This document shows positions 49,936 to 59,753 of a DNA stretch of 64,000 nt, piece after piece. Location: the NCBI RefSeq assembly GCF_001870675.1, contig NZ_MEHT01000018.1:62001-126000 (forward strand), given 5' to 3'. Both the position numbers and the translations under genes were made by a program. Position 1 is the stretch's first letter, and each line of letters begins with the position of its first letter. Below the pieces are notes generated by a model. The model saw nothing but the letters and a program-made list of their open reading frames with translations, had not been told where the DNA came from and did not search any database. Origin of the DNA: Roseinatronobacter thiooxidans. Its GTDB lineage: Bacteria > Pseudomonadota > Alphaproteobacteria > Rhodobacterales > Rhodobacteraceae.

Positions 49936-52143
49936 TTAGCCGATAATCGCATTCAAGCTGGCGGAGGGGCGCATAACAGCGGCGGTTTTCACGGGGTCTG
50001 TATGGTAGTAGCCCCCCAGATCAACCGGCTGGCTTTGCGCATCAAGCAATTCCTTGACAATGGCCGCTTCATTCTCGGCCAGTGCTGTGGCGATTGGCGC
50101 GAAATGGGCAGCAAGATCAGCATCTTCGGTTTGCGCCGCCAAGGCTTCGGCCCAATAGCGGGCGAACCAGTAATGGCTGTGGCGGTTGTCAGGCTGCCCC
50201 GCCTTGCGGCCCGGCGAGCGGTCGTTATCCAGCACACCCTGTGTCGCCACCTCGACAGCATCGCCAAGGATGCGCGCCTTTGCGTTGTCGCGCATATCCG
50301 CAAGGAAGCGGAAACTTTCGCCCAGCGCGCAGAATTCGCCCAGACTGTCCCAGCGCAGATGCCCTGTTGCGACCAGATCCTGCACATGCTTGGGGGCAGA
50401 GCCGCCCGCGCCAGTTTCGAACAAACCGCCGCCCTGCATCAGCTTGACGATGGACAGCATTTTGGCACTGGTTGCCAGCTCCAGAATCGGGAACAGATCG
50501 GTCAGGTAGTCGCGCAGCACATTGCCGGTAATGGCGATGGTATTCTCGCCCTTGGTGATCGTTTCCAGACTGGCGCGGGTGGCATCGCGCGGTGACATGA
50601 TCTCGAACTTGTCGGCCACGCCCTTGGCTTCCAGCAAGGGTTTCACATAGGCGATAAGCTGTGCGTCATGCGCGCGGTTTTCGTCGAGCCAGAAAATGGC
50701 GCGGTAGCCAGTGGCTTTCTGACGCTCGATGGCCAAGGCAACCCAATCCTCGATCGGGGCCTTGCGCACGCTGGCAGAACGCCAGATATCGCCTGCCGAT
50801 ACCGAATGTTCATGCAAAACGCTGCCATCTTCCAGCACCATCTGCACAGTGCCGGCATGGGGGATTTCAAATGTGGTCGGGTGGCTGCCGTATTCTTCGG
50901 CCTTTTGCGCCATCAGGCCAAGGTTTTGCACAGTGCCTGCGGTGGCAGGGTCCAGTGCACCATTGGCTTTGAAAAACTTGATCGTCTCGTCATAGACGGG
51001 CGCATAAGAGTTGTCGGGGATGACACAGGCGGTGTCATGTTCCTGCCCGTCCGGCCCCCAGCCCTTGCCGCCTGCGCGGATCAGCGCAGGCATAGAGGCG
51101 TCGATGATCACATCCGAGGGCACATGCAGGTTGGTGATGCCCTTGTCGGAATTGACCATATACATGGGCGGGCGCGTGGCGGTCACGCGGTCAATCTCGG
51201 CCATGATCTCGGCATTGTCTTTCACGCGCTCCAGCAGATCGCCCATGCCGGAATTGGGGTTCACGCCAAGGGCGGCCATCTCATCGCCGAATTTCTCGAA
51301 TACGGGTTTCAGCCAGACCTTGACCGCATGGCCGAAAATGATCGGGTCCGAGACCTTCATCATCGTGGCTTTCAGATGCAGCGAAAACAGCGTGCCTTCG
51401 GCCTTGGTCGTTGCGATTTCCTGTTCCAGAAACGCACCAAGCGCATGTGCTGACAAATAGGTTGCATCAACAACGGTGCCTGCGGGGTAGGATACGCCCT
51501 CTTTCAGCACAGTCTCGGACCCGTCAGCGCCGCGCAACACGATCTTGGCGGTTGCGGCCTGTGGCAGGGTTGCAGATGTCTCGTTCGAGAAGAAATCACC
51601 GCCCGACATGGCCGCAACGCGGGTTTTGCTGTCAGCGCTCCACTTGCCCATGCGGTGGGGGTTGGCCTGCGCATAGCGCTTGACGGCGGCGGCAGCGCGG
51701 CGGTCGGAATTGCCTTCGCGCAAAACAGGGTTCACAGCAGAGCCTTTGATCGCATCAAACCGCGCACGCACCGATTTTTCTTCGTCGGTCTGCGGGGTTT
51801 CGGGGTAATCAGGCAGCGCATAGCCCTGCCCCTGCAACTCTTTCAAGGCAGCCAGAAGCTGCGGCATCGAGGCAGAGATATTGGGCAGCTTGATGACATT
51901 GGCCTGTGGCGTCTTCACCAGCTCGCCCAGCTCTGCCAGATCATCAGGGATGCGCTGTGCTTCGCTCAGATATTCGGGGAAAGATGAAATGATCCGCCCT
52001 GCCAACGAAATGTCGCGGGTGCCGATCGTGACACCGGCAGCAGAGGCAAATGTCTGGATGATCGGCAAGAGCGAGGCCGAGGCAAGCTCGGGGGCTTCGT
52101 CAACCTTGGTGTAAAGGATATCAGGAATGGTTTTATCAGTCAT
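49936..52143 (-). CDS. icd: NADP-dependent isocitrate dehydrogenase, monomeric type
   Basis: TCA-cycle oxidative decarboxylation of isocitrate, giving NADPH. The 735 residue length and blocks [37 protein letters not shown] and [19 protein letters not shown] identify the large monomeric (IDH-II) class, not the usual 45 kDa dimeric form. Starts at ATG 52143. Monogenic with a terminator after it. Confidence 0.95.
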   Translation of the reverse strand: MTDKTIPDILYTKVDEAPELASASLLPIIQTFASAAGVTIGTRDISLAGRIISSFPEYLSEAQRIPDDLAELGELVKTPQANVIKLPNISASMPQLLAALKELQGQGYALPDYPETPQTDEEKSVRARFDAIKGSAVNPVLREGNSDRRAAAAVKRYAQANPHRMGKWSADSKTRVAAMSGGDFFSNETSATLPQAATAKIVLRGADGSETVLKEGVSYPAGTVVDATYLSAHALGAFLEQEIATTKAEGTLFSLHLKATMMKVSDPIIFGHAVKVWLKPVFEKFGDEMAALGVNPNSGMGDLLERVKDNAEIMAEIDRVTATRPPMYMVNSDKGITNLHVPSDVIIDASMPALIRAGGKGWGPDGQEHDTACVIPDNSYAPVYDETIKFFKANGALDPATAGTVQNLGLMAQKAEEYGSHPTTFEIPHAGTVQMVLEDGSVLHEHSVSAGDIWRSASVRKAPIEDWVALAIERQKATGYRAIFWLDENRAHDAQLIAYVKPLLEAKGVADKFEIMSPRDATRASLETITKGENTIAITGNVLRDYLTDLFPILELATSAKMLSIVKLMQGGGLFETGAGGSAPKHVQDLVATGHLRWDSLGEFCALGESFRFLADMRDNAKARILGDAVEVATQGVLDNDRSPGRKAGQPDNRHSHYWFARYWAEALAAQTEDADLAAHFAPIATALAENEAAIVKELLDAQSQPVDLGGYYHTDPVKTAAVMRPSASLNAIIG

Positions 52144-52270
52144 GTGAGGAACCCTTCTTCAGCTGCGCGCAGCATAAGCGGTTTCCCGGCAGAGGTAAAC
52201 AGTGCACAATGGTATACAAAAGGTTTTTTTGCAGACATGCGCGCCATGTCTCGGCCTTCGCAAAGGCAAG

Positions 52271-52333
52271 CCCCGGACTTGATCCGGGGCCTCTCGGCTT
52301 GATCCTCCCAGAGACCCCGGATCAAGTCCGGGG
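52271..52333. repeat. Inverted pair of CCCCGGACTTGATCCGGGG repeats
   Basis: CCCCGGACTTGATCCGGGG at 52271-52289 and its reverse complement at 52315-52333. Each is palindromic, and the two together, with flanking CTCTC/GAGAG-like bases, can pair over about 24 bp. Same family as 33650-33670. Lies in the gap between icd and leuB; the rest of that gap (52144-52375) shows no gene. Confidence 0.75.
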
Positions 52334-52375
52334 TCACCTTGCGCAGATATTCAAGCTGGTCTTTCTGATATGCCG

Positions 52376-53479
52376 TTACAGGCTGGCATCCAAGGCCGCG
52401 AGAATCGCATCGCCCATGCCCGCAGTCGACACGGGCGTGCCCCCATCCGGCCCCATCAGATCGGCAGTGCGCAGGCCATCGGCCAGCACTGTTTCAATCG
52501 CCGCCTCCAGCCGCGCGGCCTCTGCACCCTGATCGAAGCTGTAGCGCAGTGCCATTGCAAAGCTCAGGATACAGGCGATCGGGTTGGCCTTGCCCTGCCC
52601 TGCAATATCAGGGGCAGAGCCATGCACGGGTTCATACAATGCCTTGGGCCGGCCATTTGCCATAGGCGCGCCAAGGCTGGCAGAGGGTAGCATACCCAAC
52701 GAGCCGGTCAGCATCGCCGCCAGATCCGAGAGCAAGTCGCCAAACAGGTTATCGGTCACGATCACATCGAATTGCTTGGGCCAGCGCGTCAGCTGCATAG
52801 CGCCTGCATCGGCATACATATGGCTGAGTTCAACTTCGGGGTAGTCGCGGCCCACCTCGGTTACAACCTCGCGCCACAGAATGCCCGATTCCATGACATT
52901 GGCCTTTTCCATCGAGCACAGCTTCTTGCCCCGGCGCATCGCCAGCTCGAACGCCGAACGCGCGACCCGCGCAATCTCGGATTCGGTATAGCGCTGGGTG
53001 TTGATGCCCACACGCTCGTTTCCTTCCTCGAAAATCCCGCGCGGCTCTCCGAAATAAACGCCGGATGTCAGTTCGCGCACGATCATGATGTCCAGTCCCG
53101 CGACGACATCTTTTTTCAGCGACGAGAAATCGGCCAGCGCGTCAAAGCATTGCGCGGGACGCAGGTTCGAGAACAGGTCCATTTCCTTGCGCAGACGCAG
53201 CAGCCCGCGTTCGGGCTTTACGCTGAAATCCAGAACGTCATATTTCGGGCCACCTACAGCGCCCAGCAACACGGCATCCGCCGCGTGTGCGCGCGCCATC
53301 GTGTCATCATGCAGCGGCGTGCCATGCGCATCATAGGCAGCGCCGCCCACCAAATCTTCGCTGACATCGAAATTCAGGCCGCGCTTGGCACCGAACCAGT
53401 CAATAATTTTGCGCACCTCGGCCATCACCTCGGGGCCGATCCCGTCGCCGGGCAGAATGAGCAGGGAAGGGTTGGTCAT
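52376..53479 (-). CDS. leuB: 3-isopropylmalate dehydrogenase
   Basis: NAD-dependent oxidative decarboxylation in leucine synthesis. [14 protein letters not shown] at the N-terminus; substrate-binding arginines in SNLRPAQCF and [44 protein letters not shown] near the C-terminus. I start at ATG 53479 (MTNPSLLIL), 367 residues, normal. leuCD are not in the window to the right. Confidence 0.96.
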   Translation of the reverse strand: MTNPSLLILPGDGIGPEVMAEVRKIIDWFGAKRGLNFDVSEDLVGGAAYDAHGTPLHDDTMARAHAADAVLLGAVGGPKYDVLDFSVKPERGLLRLRKEMDLFSNLRPAQCFDALADFSSLKKDVVAGLDIMIVRELTSGVYFGEPRGIFEEGNERVGINTQRYTESEIARVARSAFELAMRRGKKLCSMEKANVMESGILWREVVTEVGRDYPEVELSHMYADAGAMQLTRWPKQFDVIVTDNLFGDLLSDLAAMLTGSLGMLPSASLGAPMANGRPKALYEPVHGSAPDIAGQGKANPIACILSFAMALRYSFDQGAEAARLEAAIETVLADGLRTADLMGPDGGTPVSTAGMGDAILAALDASL

Positions 53480-53613
53480 TGGTTTTCCTCTCGCTTGTCG
53501 CAGCACTGGCTAGAGCCTGATCACAGGGGCGTCAAGAGAGGGCGCGCGGGCTTTGGCCGGAATGCAAGGATGTGGTAGGCTATGATTTCGGATTATCATA
53601 GGGGAAGCGAGAT

Positions 53614-53796
53614 ATGTCCAAACATCTGATCGACAAACCGCGCATCAACCAAGGCACGCGACTGGGCCAGTTCCTGAAGATCGCACGCAGCACAGCGCCG
53701 CACCAAACCACACAGACCCTGATCGCGCGGCTGCGCGCGCATCCTGACCAGCGGCTTGCGGCCTATACGCGCATCGCACGCGGGCGAGAGGTTTGA
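53614..53796 (+). CDS. Small basic protein of unknown function
   Basis: 60 residues, arginine- and histidine-rich (IDKPRINQGTRLGQFLKIAR, LIARLRAHPDQRLAAYTRIARG), no signal or membrane segment. AGGGGAAGCGAGAT before the ATG is a good ribosome site, which is the main reason to call it. It could be a small nucleic-acid-binding protein; I do not recognise a family. Confidence 0.5.
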   Translation: MSKHLIDKPRINQGTRLGQFLKIARSTAPHQTTQTLIARLRAHPDQRLAAYTRIARGREV

Positions 53797-54228
53797 AGGC
53801 AGGCTGCGCTTCATCCGCATCATTCCAAAGCGACAGCTGTTTATGCGACGCGCGCCATCAGGCACGCTTCAGCCAATGACGGCTTGGAGGGCTTAGGGCA
53901 CATTGGAAAGCTGACCCAAGCCACGTAGCGTCGGGCCGTGGTGCGGCGATCTTCGCGCCTTGCTATAGCACTTTATGCCAGCCAAATCCGGGAAAGATCA
54001 GGGCTTTGCGCGTAGCCAAGCCAAATCGCCATGCCGGGGGACGGCCCTTTGAGGGGCGGCGGGCCTGCGGCCCTCTATTCCGCGCGAACAGCTGAAAAGT
54101 CCCGCAAAATTGCCACTCGCGGCTTACCCCCGCCGAAAGAGACAGGAAGCTAGTGTCAAACGCTGAACCCTAGAAAGCGGTCGTGCGGGCATGCACAACA
54201 CACGGGCTTCACATGGCAAGCCCCTGCA
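53797..54228. other. 432 bp stretch with no supportable gene
   Basis: No frame here has a convincing start, ribosome site and protein-like composition. A GGGCTT/AAGCCC hairpin (54204-54223) near the kdsA 3' end may be a weak terminator. The AT/GC texture changes slightly, so decayed sequence is possible, but I recognise no gene remnant. Confidence 0.4.
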
Positions 54229-55056
54229 CTAGGTGACTTTGCCCGCTTTTGACAGCTGGTCATAGCCCTGCAACTGCGCCAGAAGTGCCGCCATCTGATC
54301 CAGCGGCACCATATTCGGCCCATCCGAGGGGGCGCTGTCGGGGGATTCATGCGTCTCGATGAACAGCCCCGCGCAGCCAACCGCCAGCGCCGCGCGGGCC
54401 AGCGGGGCCACGAATTCGCGCTGCCCACCAGAGCTGGTGCCCTGCCCGCCCGGTTGCTGCACGGAATGTGTGGCGTCAAAAATCACCGGATAGCCCGTCT
54501 GCGCCATGACCGGCAGCGCGCGCATATCGGACACCAAAGTGTTATAGCCAAAGGATGTGCCCCGTTCACACAGCATGATCTGCTCATTGCCGGTTGATGC
54601 GACTTTGGCCGCCACATGCACCATGTCCCACGGGGCCAGAAACTGGCCCTTTTTCACATTGATCACCCGCCCTGTCGCCCCTGCTGCCAGCAACAAATCC
54701 GTCTGGCGGCACAGAAAGGCGGGAATTTGCAAAATGTCACAAATTTCGGCGGCAGGGGCGCACTGTGCGGCGTCGTGCACATCGGTCAGCACCGGGCAGC
54801 CGAATTCAGCCCGAATCTGCGCCAGAATTTCAAGGCCCTTGTCCATGCCAAGCCCCCGCTGCCCCGACAGGCTGGAGCGGTTGGCCTTGTCATAGCTGGC
54901 CTTGAAAATGAACGGAATGCCAAGCCGCGCGCAGGTTTCGGCCAGACTGCCCGCGATCAGGCGCGCATGGTCCAGCGATTCCATCTGGCATGGTCCCGAA
55001 ATCAGGGCAAAGGGCAAGGCGTTGCCAATCTCGATCTGGCCGATGCGTAATGTCAT
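54229..55056 (-). CDS. kdsA: 3-deoxy-8-phosphooctulonate synthase
   Basis: Condenses phosphoenolpyruvate and arabinose 5-phosphate to Kdo 8-phosphate for lipopolysaccharide. [36 protein letters not shown] and [16 protein letters not shown] are family motifs. 275 residues. The ATG overlaps the kdsB stop as ATGA; third gene of the leftward kdsD-kdsB-kdsA operon. Confidence 0.96.
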   Translation of the reverse strand: MTLRIGQIEIGNALPFALISGPCQMESLDHARLIAGSLAETCARLGIPFIFKASYDKANRSSLSGQRGLGMDKGLEILAQIRAEFGCPVLTDVHDAAQCAPAAEICDILQIPAFLCRQTDLLLAAGATGRVINVKKGQFLAPWDMVHVAAKVASTGNEQIMLCERGTSFGYNTLVSDMRALPVMAQTGYPVIFDATHSVQQPGGQGTSSGGQREFVAPLARAALAVGCAGLFIETHESPDSAPSDGPNMVPLDQMAALLAQLQGYDQLSKAGKVT

Positions 55057-55853
55057 AAAATCCCCTCGCGGTGCAAAACAGCCTCAATGCGTGCCACGTC
55101 TTCGGGGTTGTTCAATTCCCAGAATTCACGCCCCTGTGCCTCTACCTCGACGCAAGTGACAGGCAGACCGTTATAGAGAAAGCGCAACTGTTCCAGCCCC
55201 TCAAGGTTTTCCAGATCACAGGCCCCCGCCTGCATATAAGCGGCCAGCGCCTGTGGGGTATAGGCATACACGCCCACATGGTGAAAGGCAGGCACTTGTT
55301 CTGCGCCGGAATAAAGGCGCCCTGTATATGGCAGCACTTCTTTCGAGAAATAAAGCGCTTGGCCCTGTGCTGTCATCACCGCAGTTGTGCCGCCCACGCG
55401 GCCTGCGCGACGGTCTTCCAGAAAGCGGGCATGGGTTTCGGGTGTCAGGCGCAGGACGGGGGTTGCCACTTCGGCCCCTGCCTTCATGGCAGCAATCAGG
55501 GCACTGACAAACCACGCAGGCGTCAGCGGCGCATCTCCTTGCAGATTGACGACCACGCGCGGCGCAATACCCAGCCGCGCCAAAGCGTCGGCGCAGCGCT
55601 CTGTTCCATTGGCGCAGGCCGCGTCGGTCATCACCACCTCTGCGCCAAAACCGTGCGCTGCATCTGCAATCCTGTCGTCATCTGTGGCCACATAGACGGC
55701 ATCCACCCCTGCCACTGCGCGCGCTGCGCGCCAGCTGCGCTCAATCAGGCTGGCGCTCTCTCCACCAGCGCCGCGCAACCCCACCAAGGGCTTGCCCGGA
55801 TATCGGCTAGAGGCGTAGCGCGCGGGAATGATGATGATTGTATCGGCCGCCAT
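55053..55853 (-). CDS. kdsB: 3-deoxy-manno-octulosonate cytidylyltransferase
   Basis: Activates Kdo as CMP-Kdo. [21 protein letters not shown] at the N-terminus binds [12 protein letters not shown] and [10 protein letters not shown] are family marks. 266 residues. One base separates its start from the kdsD stop and its stop overlaps kdsA. Confidence 0.95.
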   Translation of the reverse strand: MAADTIIIIPARYASSRYPGKPLVGLRGAGGESASLIERSWRAARAVAGVDAVYVATDDDRIADAAHGFGAEVVMTDAACANGTERCADALARLGIAPRVVVNLQGDAPLTPAWFVSALIAAMKAGAEVATPVLRLTPETHARFLEDRRAGRVGGTTAVMTAQGQALYFSKEVLPYTGRLYSGAEQVPAFHHVGVYAYTPQALAAYMQAGACDLENLEGLEQLRFLYNGLPVTCVEVEAQGREFWELNNPEDVARIEAVLHREGIL

Positions 55854-55854
55854 G

Positions 55855-56835
55855 TCAGATCACCCCTGCCCGCAGGCAATCATGCAGCCGGATTAGGCCT
55901 TGCACCTGCTGCTCCTCATCCACCACGCAAAGCACCGTGATCTTGCTGCCATTCATCATGCGCACCGCTTCGGACACCAAGGCATCCGGCCCGATTGTCT
56001 TGGGGTTGCGTGTTGCCACATCGCCCGCGCGCCGCGTCATCAACCCATCCATGTTGCGGCGCAAATCGCCATCGGTGATGATACCGCACAACCTGTTGTC
56101 GGATGCGACAATGGACACCCCAAAGCCGGACCCTGTCATCTGCATCAGCACATCAGACATCGCGTCATCTTCGGCCACCAGCGGCAAGCCATCGCCCTGA
56201 TACATCAACTCGCCCACGCGCAGGAATTGCGCGCCCAGCTTGCCGCCCGGATGGAACAGATGAAAATTCGCCGGATCAAACCCCTTTTGCCGCATGACCG
56301 CCACCGCCAGCGCATCGCCCAGCGCAAGGCTAAGGGTGGTCGAGGTTGTGGGGGCCATGCCGATGGCGCAGACTTCCGCAACATCCGGCAGGATCAGCGC
56401 CATATCAGATTTCTGTGCAAGCGTGCTTTCGGCATTTCCGGTAATCGAGATCAGGCGAATGCCGAAGCGCCGCGTGTAAGAGATCAGGTCACTCAGTTCC
56501 GGTGTCTCGCCCGATTTTGACAAGAGCAGGCAAGTATCATCGCCCACAATCATGCCCATATCGCCATGGCTGGCCTCGGCGGCGTGCACAAAATAAGACG
56601 GCGTGCCGGTCGAGGCAAAGGTCGCCGCAATCTTGCGCCCGATATGGCCTGACTTGCCAATACCGGCCACAACAAGCCGCCCCTTGGTGCCAAGAATGAT
56701 CTGGACAGCATCAGCAAACCGGCTGTCCAAAGTGTCTGCCATGGTGCGCAGGGCCGCAGCCTCGGCGCAGATCACAGCCTTGCCATCGGCAATGGCGTCG
56801 CGCTGCGGCTTGTCGGGTTGGGTTTTCAATATCAC
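55855..56835 (-). CDS. kdsD: Arabinose-5-phosphate isomerase (KdsD/KpsF)
   Basis: Makes arabinose 5-phosphate for KdsA. N-terminal SIS domain with VVAGIGKSGHIGRKIAATFASTG and LLLSKSGETPEL, then two CBS domains (LPLVAEDDAMSDVLMQM; DALVSEAVRMMNGSKITVL). Start GTG 56835 with AAGGA 10 nt upstream, giving 326 residues; the open frame continues over the neighbouring region but is not conserved. First gene of the kds operon. Confidence 0.93.
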   Translation of the reverse strand: MILKTQPDKPQRDAIADGKAVICAEAAALRTMADTLDSRFADAVQIILGTKGRLVVAGIGKSGHIGRKIAATFASTGTPSYFVHAAEASHGDMGMIVGDDTCLLLSKSGETPELSDLISYTRRFGIRLISITGNAESTLAQKSDMALILPDVAEVCAIGMAPTTSTTLSLALGDALAVAVMRQKGFDPANFHLFHPGGKLGAQFLRVGELMYQGDGLPLVAEDDAMSDVLMQMTGSGFGVSIVASDNRLCGIITDGDLRRNMDGLMTRRAGDVATRNPKTIGPDALVSEAVRMMNGSKITVLCVVDEEQQVQGLIRLHDCLRAGVI

Positions 56836-56936
56836 GGTGCAAGGGTCCTTTCGTGACCTGTTTGCATCTGCGGCAGGTAATGGAACAGCAGACAAAGAGT
56901 CAATATTACACACGGCTTTGGCCAGCAGGCACCCGC

Positions 56937-57881
56937 CTAGCCCAGCCTTAGCCCTTTGCGCGCATAGACCCAACCCATCACAGCGGGGGTCAGATACATG
57001 GGTATCTGATACAACCCGATAAACAGCATCAAATCGCTTGCCAGCGCGGGTGGCAGCACACCCAGAAAAAAGGCGATATTGCGATTGCCCGCAACCTGCC
57101 CCAAAGCAGCGGCCTGTTCGTCCGGCATTCGGCCATATGCCGCCAGCAAAGTCACCATCTGAAGCCCAAATCCAAGGACCAGCACACCAAGCAGCAGGCC
57201 CCAGCCCTGCACCCCCTGCACCAATGCCGGACCAACTGCCCCCATCAGCGCAATCACAATCAGCGCTAGCAGCAAGGTCGCGCAGCCATCGATCACTGAC
57301 AGGCTGCGCGCGCTCGCCGTGACAAGCCCGCTGGCACGCAGCCACAGCCCCAATGCCCCCACCGCGGCGATGACCGCAAGCAGACGCAGCACGATGACAA
57401 ACACCTCGGCCGGTGCGCCCAGACCGGGCATCAACAAAAACACCGGCAGTGCCGTGGCTGGCAACAGCAGCGTGCCCATCACCAGTTGCCGCAGCGCAGT
57501 CGGCGCGGATGCACCGGACATTATTGCAAGATTGGGGCTTCCAGAAATTGGCGCTGCCGCAAGGACCAGCACCAGCCCAAAGGCCCAGATCGCTTCAACC
57601 TGCAAGACAAGCAGCACACCAACAGCCAGACAGGGCAAAAGCAGCTGCAACGCAAGCACGCTCAACACACCTGCGCGCCACCCTGCCAAACCTGCCCGCA
57701 CCCCCTCTGGCCCCAGCCGCAAAACGGCAAGAAACAGCAGTATCACCACCACCGGCGCGACCAGCTTTTGCAAGGTTCCGGCCAGATCGGGCAAGGCAAG
57801 GCCCGCCAGCACCCCCAGCACAAGCCCCGCCAGCAACACCTGCCGCCCCTGCCGCGCCAGATAGGCCAGCGCCTGGATCAT
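56937..57881 (-). CDS. Bile acid:sodium symporter family membrane protein
   Basis: About nine to ten hydrophobic segments in 314 residues from ATG 57881 (MIQALAYLARQGRQ). The pair SGSPNLAIMSGASAP and AAALGQVAGNRNIAFFLG resembles the BASS/arsenite-exporter fold with its two crossing motifs. Substrate unknown. It sits between kdsD and cobO, both in the same direction, without tight coupling. Confidence 0.75.
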   Translation of the reverse strand: MIQALAYLARQGRQVLLAGLVLGVLAGLALPDLAGTLQKLVAPVVVILLFLAVLRLGPEGVRAGLAGWRAGVLSVLALQLLLPCLAVGVLLVLQVEAIWAFGLVLVLAAAPISGSPNLAIMSGASAPTALRQLVMGTLLLPATALPVFLLMPGLGAPAEVFVIVLRLLAVIAAVGALGLWLRASGLVTASARSLSVIDGCATLLLALIVIALMGAVGPALVQGVQGWGLLLGVLVLGFGLQMVTLLAAYGRMPDEQAAALGQVAGNRNIAFFLGVLPPALASDLMLFIGLYQIPMYLTPAVMGWVYARKGLRLG

Positions 57882-57972
57882 CCCCTGCCCCCCTTGCACA
57901 TGGCAGCATGCAGCATGCCCAAAGGATTTGCAGCTTGGTCGCAGCCCAGACGTGCCCGATGCCCGCGCATGC

Positions 57973-58587
57973 TTAGAATTCAACCCCTTTTTGCGCCTTG
58001 ATCCCATCGCGGAACGGGTGTTTGACCAGCGTCATCTCGGTGACCAGATCGGCCAGTTCGATCAGTTCTGGCTTTGCGTTGCGCCCTGTCAGAACGACAT
58101 GGGTCATGGGCGGTTTTTCATCGCGCAGAAATGCAATAACCTCGTCCAGTGGCAGGTAGTCATAGCGCAGGGCGATGTTGATTTCATCCAACAGCACCAT
58201 GCGGATCTCGGGGTTGCGGATCAGGTCTTTGGCCTGTTCCCAGCCCGCACGGGCGGCCGCAATGTCGCGGTCGCGGTCTTGCGTGTCCCATGTAAACCCC
58301 TCGCCCGAGACGACGAATGTGCATTGTTCGGCGAAATTCTGGCGCAGGAACTCGCGCTCGCCGGTGATCCAGTTGCCCTTGATGAACTGCACCACCGCAC
58401 AGGGCATGTCATGGGCGATGCAGCGCATGATCATGCCAAAGCCGGACGAAGATTTGCCCTTGCCCGGCCCGGTATGGACCACGATCAGCCCCTTCTCGCC
58501 GGTTTTGGTGGCCATCATCTTGTCGCGCGCGGCCTTGATCTTCTTCATTTTCTCGCGGTGACGGGCAGACTCGTCTGGTTCGGTCAT
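57973..58587 (-). CDS. cobO: Cob(I)yrinic acid a,c-diamide adenosyltransferase
   Basis: Adds the adenosyl group in B12 synthesis or salvage. P-loop GPGKGKSSSGFG at residues 40-51; GEGFTWDT and LLDEINIALRYDYL are CobO/BtuR motifs. 204 residues from ATG 58587; the ORF upstream of that ATG is not conserved. No cobalamin riboswitch box was seen upstream. Useful here because BchE and PpaA need cobalamin. Confidence 0.95.
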   Translation of the reverse strand: MTEPDESARHREKMKKIKAARDKMMATKTGEKGLIVVHTGPGKGKSSSGFGMIMRCIAHDMPCAVVQFIKGNWITGEREFLRQNFAEQCTFVVSGEGFTWDTQDRDRDIAAARAGWEQAKDLIRNPEIRMVLLDEINIALRYDYLPLDEVIAFLRDEKPPMTHVVLTGRNAKPELIELADLVTEMTLVKHPFRDGIKAQKGVEF

Positions 58588-58799
58588 AAGTTTGTCCTTG
58601 TTGAAATCCAAAGCATGTGGCCCGCGCGGGCAGCGGCGCAGACCTTGATCGGCCTGTGCAGGTTTCGCAATACCCGTCCGCAAGATCAAGGGCGCACCCG
58701 CCCCACAACATGCGCGCACATGGCCTGTGCAGCAATCGGTGTTTCGGACCCGCCGGACAAGGCGCAGATAGGTGGCAGAAAATTACAGGAGTATGCACC

Positions 58800-59387
58800 A
58801 TGTCTTCCAAACCCCGTATTGCCGTTATCTTGGGCACCACACGCGACTCGCGTTTTGGCGATGCCCCCGCAGAGTGGATTTTCAACCGCGCCACCGCGCG
58901 CGCCGACTGGGATGTCGAGATGGTTGATCTTAAATCCTTCAATCTGCCCTTGTTCAACGAAGTTGCCTCGAACGCGTGGGTCCCTTCGGAAGATACTGCC
59001 GCGCGCAACTGGCAAGCCGCAATCGCGCGCTTCGACGGGTTCATTTTCGTGACGCCGGAATACAACCGCTCGATCACGGGTGCGCTGAAAAACGCGCTGG
59101 ACCAAGCCTATGTCGAATGGAACCGCAAGGCTTTTGGCATTGTCAGCTACGGCTCGGTCGGGGGCACACGCGCGGCGGAACATCTGCGCAGCATCGGGAT
59201 TGAATTGCAGATGGTTTCAACCCGCTCTGCCGTGCATATCGGGGGCAGCGATTTCTTCAGCGTGCACCCGCTGGGCGGCGATCCAAAGCCCATCGAGACG
59301 CTGGAAGGGTCCATCGGCGGTTCGGCAGATTCGATGCTGGAAGAGCTGGATTGGTGGACACGCGCGACCATGGCCGCCCGCACCTGA
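58800..59387 (+). CDS. NADPH-dependent FMN reductase family protein
   Basis: Flavodoxin-like oxidoreductase of 195 residues. VILGTTRDSRFGDAPAEWIF binds FMN phosphate; FVTPEYNRSITGALKNALD is the family signature. AGGAG precedes ATG 58800. Divergent from cobO across 212 bp with no other gene. The electron acceptor (quinone, azo dye, chromate) cannot be told. Confidence 0.88.
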   Translation: MSSKPRIAVILGTTRDSRFGDAPAEWIFNRATARADWDVEMVDLKSFNLPLFNEVASNAWVPSEDTAARNWQAAIARFDGFIFVTPEYNRSITGALKNALDQAYVEWNRKAFGIVSYGSVGGTRAAEHLRSIGIELQMVSTRSAVHIGGSDFFSVHPLGGDPKPIETLEGSIGGSADSMLEELDWWTRATMAART

Positions 59388-59408
59388 TGTAACCGCATAC
59401 CTGAAACG

Positions 59409-59437
59409 AAAAGGGGCGCAATTCTTGCGCCCCTTTT
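59409..59437 (+). terminator. Intrinsic terminator after FMN reductase gene
   Basis: AAGGGGCGCA / TGCGCCCCTT stem with ATTCT loop and TTTTT-rich 3' end, about 24 bp after the stop. It may act on both strands. Confidence 0.85.
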
Positions 59438-59470
59438 TGCCATGCCAACGGCCAAGGCCGTGCCACAGTA

Positions 59471-59605
59471 TTACTGCGCCGCGCGCGCTTCTTGCTGGAT
59501 TGCAACGCCTGCGCGCGTCATATCCTGCCCTGCCCCTTCCACGGTGTTGCACGCGGCAAGGACCAGCACGCCCAGAATTGGCAAGGCTTTGCGAAAAATC
59601 GTCAT
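59471..59605 (-). CDS. Entericidin-like small lipoprotein
   Basis: A 44 residue protein too short for most gene calls. N-terminal MTIFRKALPILGVLVLAACN is a lipoprotein signal with lipobox LAAC (Cys19). The mature NTVEGAGQDMTRAGVAIQQEA matches the entericidin pattern N-T-V-x-G-x-G-x-D. AGGAG lies 8 nt before ATG 59605. Entericidins are small envelope lipoproteins induced by stress; no partner copy is next to it. Confidence 0.88.
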   Translation of the reverse strand: MTIFRKALPILGVLVLAACNTVEGAGQDMTRAGVAIQQEARAAQ

Positions 59606-59753
59606 GTCAGTTGCTCCTGTCTGCTACCGCTAGTCAACGCGACAGGGCTGATTTCGTTGCATGAAAACTGGAATGTTTTCAAATATTCAGCCAAGTCGCA
59701 CCCCGCCCCACCGGAAATGACCGGCAGGGCAGGTTACAGGCAAGCGGCCGATC

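Noticed and set aside
52271-52333. CRISPR-like repeats between icd and leuB.
   Set aside because: Only two copies in inverted orientation with a 25 bp spacer and no cas genes; they are palindromic intergenic repeats.
54156-54479. ORF of 107 codons covering the kdsA 3' end and gap.
   Set aside because: It lies on the same strand in another frame of kdsA and lacks a start signal.
58588-58799. Possible cobalamin riboswitch upstream of cobO.
   Set aside because: No GCCACTG-type B12 box is visible on the minus strand and there is no long structured leader.
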